Shown here: positions 1 to 11,320 of the stretch, piece by piece
Numbering within the stretch: the first letter of the stretch is position 1
Layout of the letters: every line of letters starts with the position of its first letter
Source: Macquaria australasica
Taxonomy: Eukaryota > Chordata > Actinopteri > Centrarchiformes > Percichthyidae
Length of the DNA stretch: 64,000 bases
Assembly (NCBI GenBank): GCA_005408345.1
Contig: SEMN01000188.1
Coordinates: 1-64,000 of the forward strand
Direction of reading: 5' to 3'
Translations under genes and position numbers: made by a program
The notes under the pieces: model-generated
Database searches by the model: none
What the model was told of the DNA's origin: nothing
What the model saw: the letters and a program-made list of their open reading frames with translations, nothing else

Positions 1-2084
1 GGGTAATAGGGTACTATGAGCTCTTTAATATATGATGGTGCCTGACCATTAAGGGCTTTGAAGGTGAGGAGAAGGATTTTAAAATTCTATTCTGGATTTT
101 ACAGGGAGCCAGTGTAGAGAAGCTAATATTGGAGAAATATGTTCTCTTTTTCTGGTTCTTGTCAGTAAACGTGCCGCAGCATTCTTAATCAGCTGGAGAG
201 TCTTAAGGGATTTATTGGGGCAGCCTGATAATAGAGAGTTGCAATAGTCCAGCCTAGACGTAACAAATGCATGGACTAGTTTTTCTGCATCTTTTGGAGA
301 TAGGATGTGCCTGATTTTTGCAATGTTACGTAAATGGAAAAAGGCAGTTCTTGAAGTTTGTTTTATTTGGGAGTTAAAGGACATATCCTGATCAAAGATA
401 ACTCCAAGATTCCTTAAGGTTTCGCTGGAGGCCAGGGCAATGCCATCTAGAGAAACTATATCTTTAGATAATGTGTTTCGAAGGTGTTCGGGGCCAAGTA
501 CAATAACTTCGGTTTTGTCTGAGTTTAACATCAGAAAATTGCAGGTCATCCAGGTTTTTATGTCGTTAAGGCATGCTTGAAGTTTAGCTAATTGATTGGT
601 TTCATCTGGCTTGATCGATAAATACAATTGGGTATCATCTGCATAACAATGAGAATTTATGGAGTGCTTCCTAATAATATTGCCTAAAGGAAGCATATAC
701 AAGGTAAATAGAATTGGTCCAAGCACAGAACCTTGTGGAACTCCGTGACTAACTTTGGCGTGCATAGAGGATTCATCATTAACGTGTAAAAACTGATATC
801 GATCTGATAAATAGGATTTAAACCAGCTTAGTGCAGTACCTTTAATGCCAATAAAATGTTCTAGTCTCTGTAATAGAATTTGATGGTCAATGGTATCGAA
901 TGCAGCACTAAGATCTAGTAAGACAAGTACAGAGACAAGTCCTTTGTCGGATGCAATTAGAAGGTCATTTGTAACTTTCACCAGTGCTGTCTCTGTGCTA
1001 TGATGCACTCTAAATCCTGACTGAAAATCCTCCAAACAGCTTGTTGTTGTGTAGAAAGTCACACAACTGATTGGCGACTGCTTTCTCAAGGATCTTAGAG
1101 AGAAAAGGAGGGTTAGATATAGGTCTATAATTTGACAAAATCCCTGGATCAAGAGTGGGCTTTTTAAGAAGAGGCTTAATTACAGCTACTTTAAAGGACT
1201 GTGGCACATAGCCTTCAAATAAGGACAGATTGATCATATCTAGTACATAAGTGCTAACTAAACTAAGGGTAAAATTTCTTTAAGCAACCTAGTTGGGATG
1301 GGGTCTAAGAGACACGTTGATGGCTTAGATGAGGAAATCATGGAAGTTAATTGATTACGGTTGATGGGAGAAAAGCAGTCTAAATGTACAGGTTTTACAG
1401 TTGTTTCTAAGGTTCCTGTGTTTGAAGATAAGTCAGCACCAACTGAGGGCAGGAGGTGCTGAATTTTGTCTCTAATAGTTAGAATTTTATCTTTAAAGAA
1501 GCTCATGAAGTCATTACTACTGAGGTCTATAGGAATACATGGCTCAACAGAGCTGTGACTCTCTGTCAGCCTGGCTACAGTGCTGAACAGAAACCTGGGG
1601 TTGTTCTTATTTTCCTCTATTAATGATGAGTAGTAAGCTGCTCTGGCATTACGGAGGGCCTTCCTATAAATTTTAAGACTAACTTGCCAGGCTAAACGTG
1701 ATTCTTCCAGATTGGTGGAACGCCATTTCCTTTCAAGTTTTCGCGATGTTTGTTTTAATTTGCGGGTTTGCGGGTTATACCATGGAGCTAACCTCCTCTG
1801 TTTTATTATCTTCTTTTTTAGAGGGCGATAGAGTCGAGTGTTATTCGTAGTGAGCCTGCAGCACTATCAACAAGATGATCAATTTGGGAGGGACTAAAGT
1901 TAGAATAGGAGTCATCTGTTACATTGAGACATGGAACTGAATTTAATGCCGATGGAATCACTTCCTTAAATTTAGCTACAGCACTATCAGATAGACATCT
2001 AGTGTAGGAATGTTTGCCTAATGGCGTGTAGTCCAGTAATAGGAATTCAAAACACATAGTGGTTATGCATGGATTGGTGTGCAT
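1..2084 (-). mobile_element. L2-like LINE retrotransposon, 5'-truncated and decayed
   Basis: Read on the minus strand, the segment encodes the linker upstream of the reverse transcriptase, the reverse transcriptase (RT) itself and the start of the C-terminal domain of a non-LTR retrotransposon polyprotein. Hallmarks are SNYRPIS, DLSAAFDTIDH, HGVPQGSVLGP and the catalytic YADD box. The wording of these motifs is that of fish L2 (LINE-2/Maui-like) elements, a family assignment from memory. The endonuclease domain is missing: recognisable coding ends near 2084 and a GT/GA-rich simple sequence follows, as expected for a 5'-truncated insertion. The 3' part continues beyond base 1, where the frame still reads as LINE C-terminus (TFKALNG..PSYI). 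An active element would copy its RNA into a nicked chromosome. This copy cannot, because its frame is broken at least four times. Confidence 0.9.
1..2084 (-). pseudogene. Broken LINE ORF2 (pre-RT linker, RT, partial C-terminus)
   Basis: The protein can be followed from 2084 down to base 1 only by changing frame. Segment one (2084 to about 1818) ends at LDSIA followed by a stop, where one base appears lost. Segment two (about 1815 to 1258) carries the basic region with WYNP and the NPRFLF and TESHSS stretches, then stops after a small TTAGT duplication. Segment three (about 1250 to 1035) carries PQSFKVAVIKPLLKK and NYRPIS. Segment four (about 1035 to 85) carries the RT palm with YADD at about 634-645 and the C-terminal LHWLPVK. 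A single extra base in the T/A run at about 77-86 then shifts the frame again. RT catalytic residues remain intact within their segment. No start codon belonging to the element is present. Confidence 0.85.
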
Positions 2085-2150
2085 GTGTGCATGATATGTT
2101 TGTGTGTTTGTGTGAAAGAGAATTAGAGAGAGAGAGAGAAAGAAGGTGGG
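2085..2150. repeat. GT-rich then GA-rich simple sequence
   Basis: A short run of TG-rich sequence (TGTTTGTGTGTTTGTGTG) is followed by an imperfect GA run. It abuts the point where recognisable LINE coding sequence ends, so it may mark the insertion junction. Confidence 0.6.
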
Positions 2151-2436
2151 TACAGTGTTGGAAACCAGAATCAGCTTTTAGTTTTTACAGTAAAAACATG
2201 AATACTTCTGTATTGATTTGACGGAATACTGTTCCAGTATCCATCTACGTCTATTTCTGATACTTTCCCCAAAGACCTTTTTTCTTCCTTTTAATTATAA
2301 AAAAAAACTATTAACACTACATTTAAAAACACTGACATTAGTTTTGACTACAAAAAGCAATGACTAAATGTGATTTCAGATGGACTATAAGGAAATTATA
2401 TAAGTTTGGGGAGACACAGCATAGCCTTATCTCGGT

Positions 2437-2676
2437 CACAGCCATGCTCGCAGCTCTGTGAGCATGGCTGTAGACCAAGTCAACCTCATGGTGGTGCTAG
2501 AAGAAAAGTCAGGGGTTCAACATCTGTAGGCTTCATCCTCTGGGGACCATGAACATCTCTACAAAATGTCAGGGCAATCCTTCCAACAGCTGTTTAAATA
2601 TTTCAGTCTATACCAAAGTGGTGGACCGACAGACCGACGTTGCCTTGCATATAACCATGACGCTAGCGTGGCTAAA
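2437..2676 (+). repeat. Family B dispersed repeat, rearranged copy
   Basis: The tract matches other copies in this window (5890, 25485, 42797, 60618). Shared phrases are 'aaccatggcggtgctaga'-type text, AAAAGTCAGGGG, TTCATCCTCTGGGGACC, GGCAATCC..CCAA, GATATTTCAGTC-like text, ACCAAAGTGGTGGACCGA and a closing GCTAGCGTGGCTAAAA. The head (ACAGCCATGCT) is joined directly to the second half, so the middle of the element is missing. The join creates a perfect 12-bp inverted repeat (2438-2449 and 2460-2471). It has no coding capacity. It is a common type of teleost interspersed repeat whose class I cannot fix from sequence alone. Confidence 0.65.
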
Positions 2677-2679
2677 AAT

Positions 2680-4200
2680 TGACTTCAAAGCCTTCGGTTT
2701 GAACTGAAATGGCTCTTCAGATTGTTCTCATGGTCCAACAGAAGATGACTGAACTGAGATATTAAATGTTTATCTTCTGTAATTTTATTCCATTTTATTG
2801 ACATTATACTGTCATGATTCTTGTGGCCACTTAACACCAGGCCAAGAAAAGCCTTTCTGACTGGCTGTCTTATATCATCCTGCTTGCTGCTGTGGCTCTG
2901 TGACCCCCCTTTGTAACTGTCTTTCCCCTGAAACAGATGACATCCTTGGCCCTGACACAAGCCATTGCTTTGAATATACCAGCTGCTGTATATGAATATG
3001 CATTCTTCAGACCACTAATAGTAGCCTTAAAACTGCTTATTTTTACTTGACTGCAAATTCCCGAATACCGATAAAATTTACCATATTCTCCTTAGCAAAC
3101 CATGTTGGGGATTTTAAAGTTATTTTAGGCTTTAAAAAAAGTTCTTAACTCAAATTCAATCTTGTCACCAAAGCAGTCTGTTTCTTATTTGGAACACTAT
3201 GTTCTACTGTATAACATGGAATACCATATTTTCATTATCATTATCATCACTATCAACACATGTCTCAAAATAGCTTTACATTTACAGCAGGAACAAAATA
3301 CAACTGAATGAGATCCAGGCAATTTGGAGTATATTCAAGCTGGCCCCATGTAACAAACATAACGTTTGCTGGGTAAACCACAGTATTCCTCTCTCAGAGA
3401 CAAATGAAACCATTTTAGGCTGGCTCATCAGTTGCTGAGGTAATAGGACCCAGATGGTAGAGCTGATATAAAAGCCAGGTAATTTCATACAAGGGCACTG
3501 TGGACTAGACACTTGGAGCAGACTGGTGCAGAATCTACCCTCGCGTAAAACCAAACCGAGATAAGGCTATCCTATGTCTCCCCAACGTGAGACATAGGAT
3601 AGCTGTCGTAAACTTGTATCATTTCCTTAAAGAGAAATTTAATTACTTTCCAATTAATTCTGATTGTTAGGAGGAGAGTCTTGCGGGCGAGGAAAAATGC
3701 AGAGAACCCCCTGGCAGGAGAGATTGATTTTCTTTTGAAAGCTGCACAATGCAACTAGATGAGGTTGGCTGAGATTGAGCGCTGATTTGATTATTGCTGT
3801 TAAATGCAATTCTTACACGCAGGCACACACAAATGTTAGAACGCACACACATAGACAGATGCTTCATACCTTATATGTATAAGACGCAGAATACAAGTGT
3901 TTGGCACATCACACTTGTTGATTATGAAGATAAAAAGTAATTTTTCTTTGAATCATACTTATTCTGCTAATATTGGTTTGTTGAGGCCCAGATACTGAAA
4001 GAAATCCAAATTTTGAATTAGGCTTAGTTGCTTTCTTTTCCAAAAATGAGACGAGAATATTAATATCATTCATGTGTGTGCAGTACATACGGAGCTGGAG
4101 TCAGGATGTGTCCTAGCTTACTTAGCCAAGCTCGTCTAAAAGCGACCTGACTCGCTTCAAACTTGACGCACAGATGTGAGACGTAGGAATTTAGTTGAAA
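2680..4200. other. Non-coding stretch, one strong hairpin
   Basis: No exon-like reading frame is convincing here. The reading frames of up to 91 codons have no recognisable domain. The only clear structure is a 15-bp perfect inverted repeat at 3566-3603, listed separately. A short CA-rich stretch lies near 3820-3855. Confidence 0.5.
3566..3603. repeat. Perfect 15-bp inverted repeat (hairpin)
   Basis: The arm GCTATCCTATGTCTC (3566-3580) is followed by the 8-base spacer CCCAACGT and the exact reverse complement GAGACATAGGATAGC (3589-3603). Pairing does not extend beyond either end. No promoter, terminator context or flanking duplication is visible, so it is reported as a structure only. Confidence 0.85.
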
Positions 4201-4215
4201 AAGTTGTCATTGTTA

Positions 4216-4285
4216 ATGTTATTGGTAACACCTGTGCTTTTCCTGCAATGAGTCAAAATGTCTGCTGTGAAAATGGCCTATTGAT
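4216..4285 (+). repeat. Family C dispersed repeat, copy 1
   Basis: The core reads ATTGGTAACACCTGTGCTTT, then a GAGTCAAAATGTCTGCTGTG block and AAAATGGCCTAT. The same order of blocks recurs at 28741, 39061 and, shortened, at 39661. It is non-coding. The function and class of the parent element are unknown to me. Confidence 0.65.
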
Positions 4286-4289
4286 TTCC

Positions 4290-5355
4290 ATCTTCCTATC
4301 TCACGTAAATCAAATAAATATATATCCCAATATGTTGAACTATGACCACGAATTCAGTGTTTTTGTCTTCTTGCTACTGAAAAAGCTTTTGACGCATTAG
4401 ACAGTGTCTCTGTTGAAACAGGTTGATAACATTTCAATTCATATATGTTTGCATTGCATTTGTAATGGATTGCAAGGATTCAGGAGTTTTTAAAATGGAT
4501 AGCCAATGTTGTATTGAGCAGTTCTACGGTACATATGTAGCCTCACCCTCAAACTGCATGATAACCAGACTTGGCTGATCTCTAAGTCCATATTCCGACA
4601 ATCTGTTTAACCCCTCTACACACACATGTATTACACACTGAGCCCTTCAACCGAGCTCCTCTAAGAGCCTCCTCTGTGCCGTGAGACCGTTGAGTCCCTC
4701 ACAGTCATGTGTGAGACTGAGGCAGCATTGAGATAGATCTGCAGGCTCTGGGGTGGCTGTGTGGAGCTGAGTTCACAGGGGTCAGTCTGAGGATGTGTGC
4801 TGTTTGCCTTGCAAAGCCACGCAGCTGCCAAAGTGAGCCGTACAGACCTTTTAGAGCCCTCACAAGAAAAAAACAGCATTTTTGGAAAGTCTGAGATTTT
4901 TTTCCTTCCTAAATGATCTTAGTGTGGCACTGAACACGTAAATGTTTATATACAGTAGGGAATTCTGTTGGGTTTATGTTTTGTTGGCTCAGTACAGTAT
5001 GAAGTAACACTGCGAAGTATAAAATATTGCAGGTTTTACAGGCTCAGTCCAGATAGGAAAAGTGGTTCAATTTGTAATTTAGTTGATGCTTCTCTATGAG
5101 TGTGACCGCATGAGCTTCTGAATATGAGCACGTATGCATACAATATGTGTGTATATGTGCACGTGAGAGAGTGTGTATGAGCGTGTGTGTGTGATTCTTG
5201 ACGCACTCCCAGCTTCCTCATCCACTCCTCAGAAAGGCACTTGTCTGGTCACAGAACAGTAATTCATTGTCTGACAGCTGTTTTCTTTTCTGTGAGCTTG
5301 CCCTGCTTGGATCCTGGGGTGTAATTCCACACACAGGCCCAGCTGGAGGTTTTCC
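4290..5355. other. Non-coding stretch
   Basis: No exon or RNA gene recognised. There is some GT-rich sequence around 5140-5195. Nothing else stands out. Confidence 0.45.
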
Positions 5356-5359
5356 TGAG

Positions 5360-5383
5360 AAAAAAAAAAAAAAAAAAAAAAAA
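5360..5383 (+). repeat. Poly-A tract
   Basis: An uninterrupted run of about 24 A follows CCTGAG. It could be an old retroposon tail, but I could not recognise a retroposon body upstream of it. Chance ORFs with lysine or phenylalanine runs here are artefacts of this tract. Confidence 0.75.
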
Positions 5384-5885
5384 GGCCATGAGCCCAGTGC
5401 TGACATATCCGCCAGCAAATAGCATCACTGGTCCAGAAATCAACACACGTGTCCTCGAGTTAGTTTTTATCCACATGTTTCATGTCCAAAATACATAAAA
5501 ATCCAGCTGACTCATAATTGGATTAGACTTTTAATTCAATTATGTGTTAGTGGATTTACCATTTTTTTTGCATGTCTTCATAAACATCAGTTTCACTCTC
5601 AGTTCATAAAACAATTAATGGAGGAATACTGCAGCAAGCAGCATACAGTATTGTATATGTAGTACAATCACTTATGCTAACTTGGGTTACATTTTGGCCT
5701 AACTGATCAGTGTTTAAGTGTTGATCTGTACATGCTACATAGACTTGACACAGTGAGATGAAGATTTTTTTTTCAAAATAAAACATGTTGTGTATTAACA
5801 TAAAATAGAAGCTATCAGCAGTTTCAGTCCACAAATAAGTTAATATTGGCCATCAAAATCATGTTTTAGTCAGACCCACACATCT
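5384..5885. other. Non-coding stretch
   Basis: AT-rich sequence with no supported exon, RNA gene or recognised repeat. Confidence 0.4.
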
Positions 5886-5889
5886 GCAA

Positions 5890-6385
5890 GCACATGTATG
5901 CTAACATGCTCACAGTGACAATGTCAACATGCTGATGTTTAGCAGGTAAAATCTGCAGTGTACACCACGTTAGTTTAGCATGTTATCATGCTAACATCTG
6001 CTAATTAACACTAAACACAAAGTAGAGCTGAGGCTGATGGAAATGTCATTAGTTTTTCAGGCATTTGGTTGCAAACCAAAGTTTGGACGAATTAAAATTT
6101 TGAGCAGATGATGTAGCTAGATGAAAAATAAAGGGACCACCAAAGTTATTACAATTCATCCTGATTCCATCCAATATTTGTAGAAATACTTTAGATTTTT
6201 TTTAAAAATCTCACGATGGCACTAGAGGAAAAGTCAGGGATTCATCCTCTGGGGACTGTGAACGTAGAACATATCATGGCAATCCATCCAATACTTGTTA
6301 TTTCAAAGAGATATTTCAAAGTGTTGGACACACCTTGCCATCCTTACTGTCACACCACCTGTGTGGCCAAGAACTGATATGAACA
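5890..6385 (+). repeat. Family B dispersed repeat, long copy
   Basis: This is one of the most complete copies. It begins with GCTAACATGCTCACAGTGAC and the ATGCTGATGTTTAGCAGGTA block. Next come GTTTAGCATGTTATCATGCT, AACACAAAGTAGAGCTGAGG, a GATGATG..GCTAGATGAAAA block and CACCAAAGTTATTACAATTC. It ends in a second-half block with TTCATCCTCTGGGGAC and ATGGCAATCCATCCAATA. The second half repeats motifs of the first. No reading frame is conserved between copies. Confidence 0.75.
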
Positions 6386-6389
6386 TGAA

Positions 6390-8715
6390 TTGCGTGTTTA
6401 TGACTGTCATAATGAAGTGCTTTAAATGTCACTTCCAATGCAAACTTGACACTGGTTCAAACCGCTGACAACATGACAACTTGACATTAACAAATGGAAC
6501 ACAGCCTGTAATAAACACCGAAGACTTTATATGACAAAGAGTTATTACACTGTAAAATACTTACGACACTGTCACTAATAGTTTTCCTTAACCCAAATAA
6601 AGAAGAAAAAGAGAGTATGCTTTAGTAAGGCTGCATGGAAACAAACTTGCACGGTGGTCTTTCAGTGACCTTCTGGGTGTTTCTATCATAATAGTATGGA
6701 TTTTGAGTACAAACCTGCCCCCTGTCAGGAGCCAATCAGCCAGTCAGGTTTCTTGTCGCTCAGGCCTGCTTTGACTCGTCCGCAAGCCTCTGAGACCTAC
6801 AGTTACCTGTAAAACTCCTCTCTACCTGCAAATACATTGATGTGTACCTGCAAGCAACCATAATTCCACCTTTACTCCATTAAATGCAATAAGAATGCCA
6901 AACACTGTACTTTAAATAACACAATTTGACAGTGTTATTATTGTATTAAATGTAATATTCACATGTTATTACCCTATGTTGTCACACAAACAAACCCAAC
7001 TTAGAATTTGAACCTTATGTGACTGGGTTAAAGTGTTCACACTACGAAACAGTCCAGGTCAGAACAAGCTGAGGGACAAGCTCCTGCCTGCTGTGCTCTG
7101 AGTGCCAGGTCTCTTGATGAGTCAGGAGCAGGACCCGTTTTACAACCATTTTCCCTTTCATTTCCTGTCTGGATGACCCAAACCTCTCTGGAGGTTAGCC
7201 TGTAACATAGCTCCTGCTCGGTTTGGACACCATCTCTGCCCTTCATTTGTGGAGAGGATGTTTAACCGGACCGCCTGGAGAGGTCATCAGGAGGGAGCCC
7301 TAGGGTGATTTTCCCCAGATGGTGCAACAACATCAATGCCTTCGCCTCGGTGTTGACGTGATGAAAACTGCTCTATTACAGCACTGATTGTGTGTAAAAA
7401 CCTCATAAAACCAACTTAGGTGATTTTCATGGTTTTACTGCAGCTGAGGGATTACATGATCATCTGTGGGTCGAGCAAATTCTCTGGCCTCTTAGCCTCA
7501 CGGAACTCTGATGTGATCCAGGGCAACAAAAAGCACTAATAACTGCTGTTTATCTCAGCTGCCGAAAAACTCACAGTTATGTTATGCAAGTGCTTCAGTA
7601 ACTGGAGGCTGTTTTTGCTCTGATAAACCTCTTTCAGATCAATTAACAATGATTCTTCCCTCTCTTTTAATGCAATCTGTCAATTCAGCAGTGCTTTGTG
7701 TGAGGGACAGACATTCCAAACACTGCAAAAACAACTGATAAAATGAATTACATTCAATACACTGAATACAAGGCAGTGACAGTCAAACAAGAAAAGATTA
7801 GTTATCTACACTATTTTTCATTAGTAGGTCTTGCTGCACATTTCCCTCAGACTTTGTCAACACCTGACATATTTGATAGCCAGACTTTTTAATTCCTCTC
7901 TATACTTTTTGAAAATGTATGAACTTGGAGTTAAATTGCCTTTTTAACGTTTGTTACCCCCCTATGTCTTTATGTCTCTCACAGTTTCCTGACAGAAAGA
8001 AATCATCCGTCAGTTTTTCAGCTTAATATCATGTTATGTAGGTGCTAAACGACAGGCATGTATGGGGTTGTAAACGTTCACTTACGGGACAGCGAGCACT
8101 GCCACCCACAATATCACTCTGTACATTTGCAGCCACCACTGTGAAGGAATTACACTTGAAAAGCCTACAAGTAGACTTTGACGGAGACTTTGAAAGATAA
8201 GGCTGCCAGGAGCTTCGTTTTAATGTTTTATTGGCACACAGTACCAATTTTAAACATACCTCTCTCCTCAAGTGCTCATTAAAGCTAAAATTACACCAGT
8301 TAAAGGCTTATAAACCTTCGTATCGCAGAAGCTTGTTGGTGAAAGTGCAGCCCCTGAAAGCCATTCCTGTTTCCCTGGACAAGCCTCCATGCTCCGGCGA
8401 TGGAGCAACACTCAGCTATACTTACCTAGGATAAAGATGACAGTAATTATCAGGTTTTCCATCGTCATACCTGTGCTAGCGGAATCCCTACCACACCGTA
8501 CACACCTGCCCCAGCACAGGTAAGTACAACCCTCCTGCAGCGCAACAACTCTTCAACTCAAATGACAGATGCTTCCATACCATTAACAAGTGTGAAAATA
8601 GATGACCACTGGGCAGGAAAATGGCTTCAATTCTTGATACTGGGAGAACTTCCAGAACTGTAGATTTTGGGTGGAGTATCATTTTAAGTGAATCAAAAAC
8701 AAGGATGAAAATATG
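6390..8715. other. Non-coding, apparently unique sequence
   Basis: No conserved exon is visible. Short ORFs of up to about 80 codons show no domain signature, and I could find no pair of splice sites around one that resembles a known protein. Confidence 0.45.
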
Positions 8716-8718
8716 AGA

Positions 8719-9202
8719 TAAATAGGCAGACAATTGGGGAATATGCTTATTCACTTTCTTTCCAAGAGTTACATGAGAGGATCAATAACACTCTCTCTCA
8801 ATGTCTGTGCGCTAAGTATGGAGCTGGAGCTTTATAGAGAGCATTGGAGCTAGCCTCTGTTCAACTAAAGTTAGCTTCTGTAACGTGCTGCAATCTCTCA
8901 TTTAACATTTCTTCCATCTGTCTTTCTGAAAAAATTAAGTGTGTTCCTGAGGTTACTATCCATATTCTAAAAACTGGCATTCACTACAATACTTGCTTTT
9001 ATTAACTTTGTGAACGATTCATTTGTTAACGTATAAAAAAACTACAACTCCCATGAAAATGTTGGTACTTGCGTCAATGTAGCTTGGTTTTTATCTTTAT
9101 CCATGATATCCACTAGCAATCTCTAATAATATCAGTTTTGGTTTCGATCTTCTCATCTAACTCGAATATGCATATTTCCCAAAATATCAAACTATTCCTT
9201 TA
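8719..9202. mobile_element. MITE-like element with long imperfect inverted ends (family D)
   Basis: The left arm at about 8737-8782 reads GGGGAATATGCTTATTCAC, then GAGTTACATGAGAGGATC. The right arm at about 9145-9180 is its imperfect reverse complement: GATCTTCTCATCTAACTCGA, then ATATGCATATTTCCC, with about 13 bases deleted in the middle. The right end continues into AAACTATTCCTTTAA, a terminus I associate with common teleost MITEs. The interior has no transposase, so movement would have needed an enzyme supplied elsewhere. A motif resembling the ZNF143/THAP11 site lies inside at 9041. Confidence 0.6.
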
Positions 9203-11320
9203 ATCCCTGTTATCAGGCATACAGTTTTTTCTATAATCCCATAAATTACACATTTTCAACACAGTCATTAGAAGGTTGAGGAAAATTTGATTGCTAACAA
9301 TAGCATCAAGCAACCAGTGTGTCAATTATGCCTCCAGTTTTTAATGCATTTAAATCTATTTTCAGATGATTCAGTCTTAACAGTTTCTGCTTAGTGCTGT
9401 AAGTGGTTTGTTTTGCTTCAGAACAGGCCTTCTTCCTGTGCTTCATGAGGTCATTGTATCTGAGTTACAGTCCCGCTCCGGGTCATGGGCCAGTCCATTT
9501 CACGCTGAGGCCCTCATGTGACTGTTGCTGTTGTTCTGGGATCCAGCCGTGCCGGTCCTCGACTGCTCAAATGTTGACAACTCCAGTCAAAAATCTGGAA
9601 AGCAAAACATGGGGAGTGGGAGGGAGAGAGAAAGAGATTACAGAGGACTCTACATGGAGAGAAAAAAGAGAGAGAACAGAAAGAGAGAGAGAGCCAGCAG
9701 CGTCTAGATCTTGTCCGGTGGTAGTTGCCATGCCAAGAGCTAAACAAGCGTTTTATCAGTTTCTGGGGTTCAGATTTATTCTGGTGTTGTGAGTTTCTGC
9801 CTCATAAATCAGTGCATGATTCAGCCTTTGAAGAGTGTTACAGTGTATGGAGCATCAATCCCCCATTGCTTCAAGTAGACTGAATAAAAGCCATGACTCT
9901 GAAAATGATTTCAATGTACACTGATGTTAACAACATTTGAGTGTACTTCCAAATCTTGAGAAATTCTAAAGAATGCATTGAGCTAAGTTAAACAAAAAGT
10001 GATGACAAAAGACAATATTTGGTCTTTTGCGGTATTAGGCTGTACCTTTTCCTTGGAACAGACGTTCTCAATTTTTTTGCACCATGTCTTAAGTTCACAA
10101 TTCATCTCATATGTATTTTGAAATGGTGCTGCTGGACACCAGTCCAGGCTAACCACTATGAAGTGAGAACAGGCGTCGACTGACTGCCTCCTAGTGCAGT
10201 GATAATACCTGCAATAACCACAGAGACATAAAACTGACAGAGGATGGGTGCTACACTGTATTCAACTCTCCTGACATGTGTAACCGCGCATACAATTCTC
10301 GCCTCTTTTATGATGTGGTGCTATAATTGTAGACACTTAGCCCACCACAGAGCTTTTGTCTAAGGCTTCCTGGCTGCAGACGCTCCTCAGCTGAAACAAT
10401 AAAGGGATCAATGCCTCGCTTTTCTTCTCCTCTTCATGCCAATATTTGTACTGACCTGTTTTACTTTACCCTTCCCTCAGTCCTCTTTCTCCTCCCTCTG
10501 TTGTATGACTCCTTCGTGTGCTGGGTTTCCAGACATGTGAGCAATCTAATTCTGCTTCTTATTAGGCATGACCGCAACGACCCTTCGCTGTGATCAAGCC
10601 AGCATGTCCCTTCACACAACAGGAAACACCATCACCTACAATTAGCCAACCAATACAGAATCTCTGGCTCCGACCACAAACCTACAGCCTCACAGATCGA
10701 ATTCTGTTAAACGCGGATGGGCCCATGGAGACGTAACAAAAAACACGGGGATTGCCTAATACTATGGAGAGTCTGGGTTTATGAGTTTATAACAATGTGT
10801 ACCCCATTGGCAAGACAGATCTGACAGCGAGACCTGGCCAACAGGACACTTCCAAACCAAGGAACATTATTGCTCACAATCAGCCAATCAAGACAGCTTC
10901 TTGGTTTTCCATCAGGTACTTTTAGTCTGTAAGATTGTGTAATGCGAATCCTGGCACCAAAAAACAGAAGCTTTGAAATGGAACTGAAAATCAAGAGTGC
11001 TCAAGCGCTGCAGGGAGTTGGGGTTTCGTGGGAAAGCCAACCACTTCTGTTTCCTAAAAGTGTGTGACAAATTCACGGCAACAGTGTCGTGAAAGCGTTC
11101 AGAATTCAATCCTTGCGATCCATCTTTTTTGTTTCCTCACCCTGCAATTTACTTTTTTTTGTTGTATCCACATGTTTCTCAACTTGCATAATCTATTCAT
11201 TCAGGGATATTTCCCAGAATACTTGAAACATCCCCAAGACAAGTGGTTCCATCTAGTCTATGAGCACTATCTCACTATATCTGATACCACTTTCTAATAA
11301 GGCACATTTTACAAAGGATC
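9203..11320. other. Non-coding stretch with purine-rich patch
   Basis: The 129-codon ORF on the plus strand at 9403-9792 is driven by a GA-rich tract (about 9611-9700) and has no domain. Otherwise no exon, RNA gene or recognised repeat was seen. Confidence 0.45.
9611..9700 (+). repeat. GA-rich low-complexity tract
   Basis: Imperfect runs of GAGAGA and AAAGAGAGAG are interrupted by ATTACAGAGGACTCTACATG. Confidence 0.6.

Noticed and set aside
5218..5476. ORFs with lysine or phenylalanine runs
   Set aside because: They are artefacts of the A24 tract at 5360-5383.
9403..9792. 129-codon plus-strand ORF
   Set aside because: The central Arg/Glu-rich part comes from a GA-rich low-complexity tract, and the rest shows no protein family signature.
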